NCBI RefSeq assembly: GCF_014196625.1
Contig: NZ_JACIDZ010000001.1
Span: forward strand, 496,001-560,000
DNA from: Martelella radicis
GTDB taxonomy: Bacteria; Pseudomonadota; Alphaproteobacteria; Rhizobiales; Rhizobiaceae
DNA: 64,000 bases
Direction of reading: 5' to 3'
Made by a program: the position numbers and the translations under genes. A model generated the notes under the pieces. The model was not told where the DNA came from, did no database searches, and saw only the letters and a list, made by a program, of their open reading frames with translations. Below, piece by piece: positions 57,625-64,000 of this stretch. Each line of letters starts with the position of its first letter. Position 1 is the first letter of the stretch.

Positions 57625-57835
57625 GGGGGTTTCCTCGAAGTCTTTTTTAGTAGCCGTACATGACCATAGCCAGCGATTTAAGTCAACAATACTGACCTAT
57701 TTTTCGGCAATAAAACCGTCTTTTCAGATCGGATAGGGTAATATTCGGTCGGCAATTCGGCAAGCACGGTAATTTTCTGACAGCCCGCACTGCCGCCGAC
57801 CAGTTTCGGCTCCCCGCACCGGCAGCCGAAACGAA

Positions 57836-57866
57836 GCGAGCCGGACGGTTGTTCCGCCCGGCTCGC
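57836..57866 (-). terminator. Terminator-like hairpin after ilvC
   Basis: GCGAGCCGG and CCGGCTCGC form a 9-bp stem around a 13-base loop. On the minus strand it is followed by a modest T-rich stretch (TTCGTTTC). It lies about 27 bases beyond the ilvC stop. The rest of the 268-base gap to the aminotransferase gene shows nothing else I can name. Confidence 0.6.
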
Positions 57867-57892
57867 CAAGTCATGAGAAAGAGGTCTTGCGC

Positions 57893-59591
<1,699 letters not shown>

Positions 59592-59609
59592 GATACTGCT
59601 CTCGCGTTT

Positions 59610-59630
59610 GGTACGGTACGGTACGGTACC
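59610..59630. promoter_or_regulatory. Tandem GGTAC repeat, candidate TetR operator
   Basis: Four GGTAC units in direct repeat, ending in the palindrome GGTACC, cover 59610-59630. Each GTAC is itself a palindrome, so the array offers several overlapping two-fold centres, as dimeric TetR proteins require. It sits 19-39 bases upstream of the TetR start codon. Confidence 0.5.
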
Positions 59631-60082
59631 TATTGCAGCAGTTTTCCTTCGCCGTCAAGCGGGCCGTGCGCCAAATCAGAGCATTTCACGGGCATCTGAA
59701 GCAATCGACGTTCGCTGGACGGCCCTCCTTCGCAGACAGACGAAGTGAATGAGTCCTTTTCACGGCAGACAGACCCGCTGGTAGGCAATGCGAACGGCCC
59801 CATCCGGATTCCAGAAGGCGCATTCGCCGAACATTTCGGGCGCAACCCCGCGTTCCGCCATCCGCGCCTTTCACGGAAGGTAGGATTTGGGACCCATGGA
59901 CGCATCCAAAGTGGTTGAAGGTCCCGATACGTGAAGAAAACAATGATAGCCCCGCCTCGCACACGTTCGTCTCACGAACCAATATTGCCTTAGGATGCGG
60001 GTAATCGGCCAACCTTCGCAAGGACCGAATGAAGCTCCCGACGGCAATGCGCAGGGTCGGACAACAAAATTTAATCAATCGA
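59631..60082. other. Gene-poor region upstream of the TetR gene
   Basis: About 450 bases without a convincing gene. Open frames exist on the minus strand here (ends near 59630-59690), but they lack ribosome sites, overlap each other in different frames and resemble nothing I know. It may hold decayed coding sequence. Confidence 0.4.
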
Positions 60083-60258
60083 TTGACTATCGAATATCGA
60101 TCCACTATCTTCACTTTCAACAAGCGGGTGACCCCCTCATCCGTACGTCTTCATCGTGATGCGGCTCCTGAACGGCACGTCTCTGCCCTCAGCCTTGCAC
60201 GTTTGCGATGACCTCCGGAAACGCCTCGGCAGAACCCTGCGCCGGGGCGTTTCTCGTT
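60083..60258 (+). ncRNA. Candidate small RNA 1 of a tandem pair, with its promoter
   Basis: A sigma70-like promoter TTGACT (60083-60088), 16 bases, CTATCT (60105-60110) would start an RNA near 60117. It would end at a GC-rich hairpin, GAAACGCC...GGCGTTTC (60217-60252), followed by TCGTTTC, giving about 140 nucleotides. The 3' part contains GACCTCC (60209-60215), an anti-Shine-Dalgarno-like motif, and CCCTGCGCCGGGG (60234-60246). Both recur in the same order 220 bases downstream. No reading frame with a ribosome site fits. Confidence 0.5.
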
Positions 60259-60350
60259 TCAGCGCTCCTGCCAGGCAACCGTGGCGATCTGCCGCAGAAC
60301 TGTCTTTGTTTTGGCACCACACTGTCTCCGCCTTCGCGCATCGAAGCGGA

Positions 60351-60478
60351 TTCAAAATGAGCGGAAATTAACCATATCAGGGAACAAGAAAGACATTGCC
60401 GACGTTATGGCGGTATATCTTCCGAACGACCTCCAACGAGCACCCCGGCATTCCCCTGCGCCGGGGTGTTTGCTTTCC
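60351..60478 (+). ncRNA. Candidate small RNA 2 of a tandem pair, with its promoter
   Basis: A weaker promoter-like pair TTCAAA (60351-60356) and CATATC (60373-60378), 16 bases apart, would start an RNA near 60385. The RNA ends at a strong terminator: CACCCCGGC (60441-60449) pairs with GCCGGGGTG (60460-60468), then TTTGCTTT. GACCTCC recurs at 60428-60434 and CCCTGCGCCGGGG at 60454-60466. The predicted length is about 90 nucleotides. It faces the HxlR gene tail to tail, so the hairpin may also end that transcript. Confidence 0.5.
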
Positions 60479-60479
60479 C

Positions 60480-60878
60480 CTAGAGATCACCCGTTTCAGC
60501 ATCGAAACGGCGGCGCGCCGCGTGGACGCGTTCACGGTTTTCCTTGGCCCAGACGACAACGCCCTGCCAGGCCTCAAGAAAAGACGACCCCTCATCCGTC
60601 AGCGCATATTCGACCTGCGGCGGCTGGGTCGGATAGACCTTGCGGCTGATGTAACCGTCCCGCCTGAGCTCGGTCAGGGATTTCGTCAGCATGCGCTGGG
60701 AGATATCCGGGGCAAAGCGCTTCAATTCCGAAAATCGCCGCGGCCCATTGCTGAGCGCGATAAGCAGGAGTGTGCTCCACTTCCCCGATACGCGGCTCAA
60801 GACGTCGCGCACCGGGCAGGAATCGATGTCCTTTGCTCCGAGCATCAGCTCCATTCGTCCGTCGATCCACTCGTCCAT
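60480..60878 (-). CDS. HxlR family regulator, QorR-like
   Basis: 132 residues with the MarR-like winged helix of HxlR proteins: CPVRDVLSRVSGKWSTLLLIAL, GPRRFSELKRFAPDISQRMLTKSL and DGYISRKVYPTQPPQVEYALT. A cysteine at residue about 21, before the first helix, matches the redox-sensing cysteine of HypR/QorR-type members. It starts at ATG 60878 with GAGGA upstream. It is divergent from a QorB-like reductase gene, the same arrangement as ytfH/qorB in E. coli, so it probably represses that gene and itself. Confidence 0.87.
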   Translation of the reverse strand: MDEWIDGRMELMLGAKDIDSCPVRDVLSRVSGKWSTLLLIALSNGPRRFSELKRFAPDISQRMLTKSLTELRRDGYISRKVYPTQPPQVEYALTDEGSSFLEAWQGVVVWAKENRERVHAARRRFDAETGDL

Positions 60879-61030
60879 CTCTCGTCCTCTGCTGCTTTGC
60901 GGCATCGGTTGATTGGTCCCGGCCGCCCTTTTTTCTTCTTCCTGCTGCCTTCGCCCGGAGCCGAAGAAAACCGGATATTGCGTGCACGTTCGAAGCCTTG
61001 AGGCACATCCATGTAACCGCGCCACAAATT

Positions 61031-61053
61031 GGTGCCTCCTTTACAATCGCACC
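61031..61053. promoter_or_regulatory. Possible operator in the HxlR/reductase divergent gap
   Basis: GGTGC (61031-61035) and GCACC (61049-61053) form an inverted repeat 13 bases apart, in the 244-base gap between the divergent genes. Spacing of about two helical turns fits a dimeric winged-helix protein. It is the only clear dyad I see there. Confidence 0.3.
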
Positions 61054-61122
61054 GCGATCCATACATCAGATGCAGTCTCGTTACGAGACCATATCTCTAT
61101 CGGGCATGAGAAAGGACACATC

Positions 61123-62004
61123 ATGACGAACACTACGGTTCTGGTGACGGGCGCCTCGGGAAAGCTGGGACGCGAAACGCTGGACATTCTGCTGGCCAAC
61201 GGCAAACCCGCCGAGCAGATCATCGCGACGACGCGCGCGGTCGAGAAACTCAGTGATTATGCGGAAAAGGGCGTGACGGTGCGCAAGGCGGATTTCAACG
61301 ATCCCGCTTCTCTGCCCGATGCCTTTGCCGGCGCTGCGCGCATCGCGATCATCTCGACCGATGCGATCGACCCCGGAACCGATCGCGTGGCGCAGCATGC
61401 TGCCGCCGTCGAAGCGGCAAGAAAGGCCGGCGCGCGCCATCTCGTCTACACTTCACTGCCGGATCCCGAAAATTCGAAAATCAGCTTTGCACCGGATCAT
61501 CTGGGAAGCGAAAAGGCCGTGATCGCAAGCGGTCTCGGCTACACGATCCTGCGCAATAGCTGGTACCAGGAAAACCTGCTCATGGCATTGCCCCATGCCT
61601 TTTCGCAAGCCGTCTGGGCAAGCGCCGCCGGCAATGGAAAACAATCCTTCATCGGCCATGAGGACTGCGCCCGCGCGATCGCGGCCGCACTTCTCGCTAA
61701 CGACGACCACAGCAGCATCCTGACGCTGAACGACGGCGAAAGCCGGACCGTGGAGGAAATCGCTGCTCTCGCAAGCGAGGTCACCGGCAAGCCGCTCAAG
61801 GTCGAGCACATCAGCGCCGAAGCCCTGCGCGAAGGCCTTGTCGGCGCTGGTTTGCCACCCTTTGTGGTCGATCTTTCCGTCAGTGCCGACGAGAATATCC
61901 GCGCCGGCGGCTTCGATATCGTCAATGACGACTTCGAAAAGCTCACGGGCAGGAAACCGCGACCGCTCCGCGCTTTCTTTGAGGAAAACAAGGCCGCCTT
62001 CTGA
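61123..62004 (+). CDS. NAD(P)H:quinone oxidoreductase type 2-like (QorB/NmrA family)
   Basis: A 293-residue atypical short-chain dehydrogenase. It has the Rossmann motif TVLVTGASGKLGRETLDILL, ARHLVYTSLPDPE, and the family's YTILRNSWYQENLL. It resembles E. coli QorB (YtfG), which reduces quinones. The start ATG 61123 has AAAGGA upstream. The C-terminal FEENKAAF ends a normal-length fold. Divergence from an HxlR regulator supports a redox or electrophile-stress role. Confidence 0.88.
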   Translation: MTNTTVLVTGASGKLGRETLDILLANGKPAEQIIATTRAVEKLSDYAEKGVTVRKADFNDPASLPDAFAGAARIAIISTDAIDPGTDRVAQHAAAVEAARKAGARHLVYTSLPDPENSKISFAPDHLGSEKAVIASGLGYTILRNSWYQENLLMALPHAFSQAVWASAAGNGKQSFIGHEDCARAIAAALLANDDHSSILTLNDGESRTVEEIAALASEVTGKPLKVEHISAEALREGLVGAGLPPFVVDLSVSADENIRAGGFDIVNDDFEKLTGRKPRPLRAFFEENKAAF

Positions 62005-62030
62005 GAAATCTACCGGTTGAAGCGACAAAT

Positions 62031-62060
62031 GAACATGCCCGGCGCAGGCCGGGCATGTTC
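62031..62060. terminator. Bidirectional hairpin between convergent genes
   Basis: GAACATGCCCGGC, a 4-base loop and GCCGGGCATGTTC form a perfect 13-bp stem between the reductase and pdxJ stops. It lacks a long T-run but is the only structure able to end both transcripts. Confidence 0.7.
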
Positions 62061-62078
62061 ACCCCCGCACTGGCAGGC

Positions 62079-62831
62079 TCAGACGTGTTCGCCGCACGCT
62101 CGACGGAAACGGCGGACCGTCTCGGCCATGCCATATTCCAGCGCGTCCGCCGTCAGCCCGTGACCGATCGAAACCTCGCAAAGATGTGGAATATGACTGG
62201 CCAGAAGCGGAAGATTTCCAACCGTCAGGTCGTGCCCGGCATTGACGCCGAGGCCGAGTTCCAGGGCGGTTGCCGCCGTTTCTCCGAGCTGCGCCGCGAT
62301 TGCCTTTTGCTGCTCCGGCGAATCAAACGCTCCGCCGTATGGACCGGTGTAGAGCTCGATCCGATCCGCGCCGCTTGCCCGCGCGGCTTCGAGCTGCGGC
62401 CTGCTCGTATCGCCATCGGCAAACAGGGAAATGCGGATATTCTTCTTCTTCAGCCGTGCGACCATGCGTTTCAGGAGATCGCGATTGGCGATGAAGTCCC
62501 AGCCGTGATCAGACGTCGACTGGGCCGGGTCGTCGGGAACCAGGGTCACCTGCTCGGGCTCGCTTTCAAGGCAAAGACCGATGAAATGGTCGCTCGGAAA
62601 GCCTTCGATATTGAATTCGGCCTGCGGAAATTCATCGTCAATCAGAGCCCTGATGACCGGCAGGTCGGAAAAACGGATATGGCGCTGATCCGGGCGGGGA
62701 TGAACCGTCAAGCCATAGGCGCCAGCCTCAAGCGCGATCCTGCCCAGATGGCGCACGCTCGGCCACGGCAGGTCCCGGCGGTTGCGCAACTGGGCGATTG
62801 CATTCAGATTGACGGACAGTCTCGCGGCCAT
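62079..62831 (-). CDS. pdxJ: Pyridoxine 5'-phosphate synthase PdxJ
   Basis: A 250-residue TIM barrel that condenses 3-amino-1-hydroxyacetone phosphate with deoxyxylulose 5-phosphate to form pyridoxine phosphate. Family motifs include [83 protein letters not shown] and [13 protein letters not shown]. The first motif has N-L-N where many orthologues have N-x-D/N. Its upstream partner enzyme PdxA is also encoded in this window but 58 kb away. Confidence 0.96.
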   Translation of the reverse strand: MAARLSVNLNAIAQLRNRRDLPWPSVRHLGRIALEAGAYGLTVHPRPDQRHIRFSDLPVIRALIDDEFPQAEFNIEGFPSDHFIGLCLESEPEQVTLVPDDPAQSTSDHGWDFIANRDLLKRMVARLKKKNIRISLFADGDTSRPQLEAARASGADRIELYTGPYGGAFDSPEQQKAIAAQLGETAATALELGLGVNAGHDLTVGNLPLLASHIPHLCEVSIGHGLTADALEYGMAETVRRFRRACGEHV

Positions 62832-63599
62832 GCTTTCCTCCGTTATTCAGAGGCGCCATTCATATACGCGAAGATGCGATTGCCGAAGCAAATTTTTGCA
62901 TAGACCCCGGCTATCCTGAACCGGATTGGCGGCGAGCGGGTTATGAAGTCCACAATCTCTTTCTAGATTACTATTATTTTTCAAAATGATAACATAATAT
63001 TTTGATGTTTCGGATAAAACATAACGGCGCATTTCTGGCACCGGCTGCACAACAATTCGAAGCCGTGCCTGCCGAATTATCGGCAGGCTTGCCGGTCAGA
63101 TCACAACCCGGTCAGATCCTCAGGGATCGCGATTCCGCTGCTTGCGAAACCTGCTCCAGAAGCGCGGCGGACAAAGCCGGACCGCGCCGCTCCTCTCCGA
63201 AACAAGCGCCCTGAGGTCCATTCAAGACACAGAAATGCGCACGTTGCTGCGCGGTAAAAAGTGGCTCCAACGTGCAAGAAGACCGCGCGGAGCCCCCCCC
63301 GGATAGCATCCCCATCGGCAAAATCGGACGCCTGTCGGCCAATGCCGGCGATATCGGGCGTCATGCTGCGGCTTCGGATGCGTTTCCTGACGGTTGAGCA
63401 CGGCAAGGTCTTCCGACAACTCCACCTTTCCCAAGCGGCATTGGCGCATATCGCTTTTTGCGCGCTGCCGCGTCGCCCGGCCGATGTTGTCTGCACGGTT
63501 ATCTGAAGTGATCACATCAGAATTCATGATTTGATACCGTCAGGGCCGATGGAGTCGCCGCTTGCCATCGGGATAATCAGGGCCAGGAGCAAAACAGGC
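62832..63599. other. Gene-poor interval between pdxJ and the LacI-family gene
   Basis: 768 bases. An AT-rich patch at 62955-63030 may hold promoters for pdxJ. The remainder is GC-rich with short overlapping open frames on both strands. A run of eight C lies at 63293-63300. On the minus strand it separates two frames, one on each side (63112-63292 and 63301-63527), which could be one short gene broken by a frameshift. I recognise no family in it. Confidence 0.4.
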
Positions 63600-64000
63600 A
63601 TGACCACGATCACACTCAAGGACGTCGCCGAAAGGGCCAATGTCAGCATAGCGACGGTGGACCGCGTGCTGCACGAACGCGCCGGCGTCAGCGCGCGGGC
63701 GCGCCAGCGGGTCAAGGAGGCGATCCACGATCTCGGCTTCGGTCAATTGCCCGTGAGGTTGACGCGCGCGGCGCGCGGCAAGCTCAGATTTCTGTTTCTG
63801 ATGCCAGGCCTTGAGACCGAATTCGTGCGCAATCTCTATGACGGCCTGAAGAAGGCCCGCACGATCGTACCCGATGTCGAAATCCAGATAGAGGTGCAGC
63901 GCGTGAGCCTCGCCGATGGCAAAGGCATCATCGCCGCCCTCGAACATGTCGGGCCCGACCGCTTCAACGGCGTCGGCGTCTTCGCCGTCGACGCGCCCGG
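63600..64000 (+). CDS. LacI family transcriptional regulator (N-terminal part, cut by window end)
   Basis: ATG 63600 is preceded by AGGAGC at good spacing, and the frame is still open at base 64000 (133 codons visible). The LacI helix-turn-helix is unmistakable: ITLKDVAERANVSIATVDRVLHERAGVSARARQRVKEAIHDLGF. It is followed by the start of a periplasmic-binding-like sensor domain (LRFLFLMPGLETEFVRNLYDGL). The ATVDRVL and RAGVS variants resemble regulators of sugar ABC transporters with a PBP1-type domain. Its targets lie beyond the window. Confidence 0.9.
   Translation, partial: MTTITLKDVAERANVSIATVDRVLHERAGVSARARQRVKEAIHDLGFGQLPVRLTRAARGKLRFLFLMPGLETEFVRNLYDGLKKARTIVPDVEIQIEVQRVSLADGKGIIAALEHVGPDRFNGVGVFAVDAP

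Noticed and set aside
59610-59630. GGTAC repeats as a CRISPR or microsatellite locus
   Set aside because: Units are only 5 bases with no spacers, and the position fits an operator better. No CRISPR array is visible anywhere in the window.
59686-60123. 145-codon minus-strand open frame next to the TetR gene
   Set aside because: No ribosome site, its frame overlaps a competing frame, and the translation looks non-globular. I treat the region as gene-poor or decayed.
62055-62903. 282-codon plus-strand open frame opposite pdxJ
   Set aside because: All PdxJ motifs are on the minus strand; the opposite frame starts inside the terminator hairpin.

Overview
The window is a chromosomal segment of a GC-rich alphaproteobacterium, most likely order Hyphomicrobiales and near the Rhizobiaceae. 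The evidence is gene order: lptD-surA-pdxA-rsmA, then mltG-yicC-gmk, fabF-acpP-fabG-fabD, and rpsF-rpsR-DUF2232-rplI-dnaB-alr-radA-cvpA-purF. A rhizobial-type inositol (iol) locus and an ilvC/TetR pair fit the same group. The genus cannot be fixed from the sequence alone.

Layout. 1-12.7 kb is core metabolism and envelope: outer-membrane LPS assembly, chaperone, vitamin B6, 16S rRNA methylation, guanylate kinase, peptidoglycan glycosylase and the type II fatty-acid cluster, then an aldo/keto reductase. 12.7-20.1 kb is the most unusual stretch. A CaCA cation antiporter is followed by a BCCT-type transporter that overlaps a two-domain, lipid-anchored, membrane-tethered binding protein. A mosaic copy of the antiporter's 3' end follows, then a broken siderophore-interacting-protein remnant and an AT-richer divergent pair (an HNH-like zinc-finger protein and a 221-residue unknown) that looks like an acquired defence-type module. 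20.2-30.9 kb returns to core genes.

30.9-42.8 kb is inositol catabolism and uptake. An ABC transporter (binding protein, permease, single-domain ATPase) is followed on the minus strand by iolC, iolD, iolE and iolB. A MurR/RpiR-family regulator and a divergent inositol 2-dehydrogenase lie upstream. GGAA-N6-TTCC type palindromes sit over the -10 region of both promoters, so one regulator probably controls both arms.

43-48.5 kb carries recQ, isocitrate lyase and its divergent short-chain-fatty-acyl-responsive (RamB/ScfR-like) regulator. 48.5-54.2 kb is a metal-handling island: a copper P-type ATPase behind a textbook CueR-type promoter, three small exported proteins including a Met-rich EF-hand protein, and a CsoR-family repressor with its own palindromic operator in front of an MFS exporter with a His-rich tail.

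The rest holds tRNA-Lys(CTT), a PhzF-family protein, a Nudix hydrolase, a class I/II aminotransferase, ilvC with a TetR regulator, two tandem related sRNA-like units, a QorR/QorB-like HxlR-reductase pair, pdxJ, and the start of a LacI-family regulator cut by the window end. The candidates I rate most worth checking are the BCCT/two-domain lipoprotein pair with its flanking mosaic duplication, the HNH-like divergent pair, and the tandem sRNA-like units.
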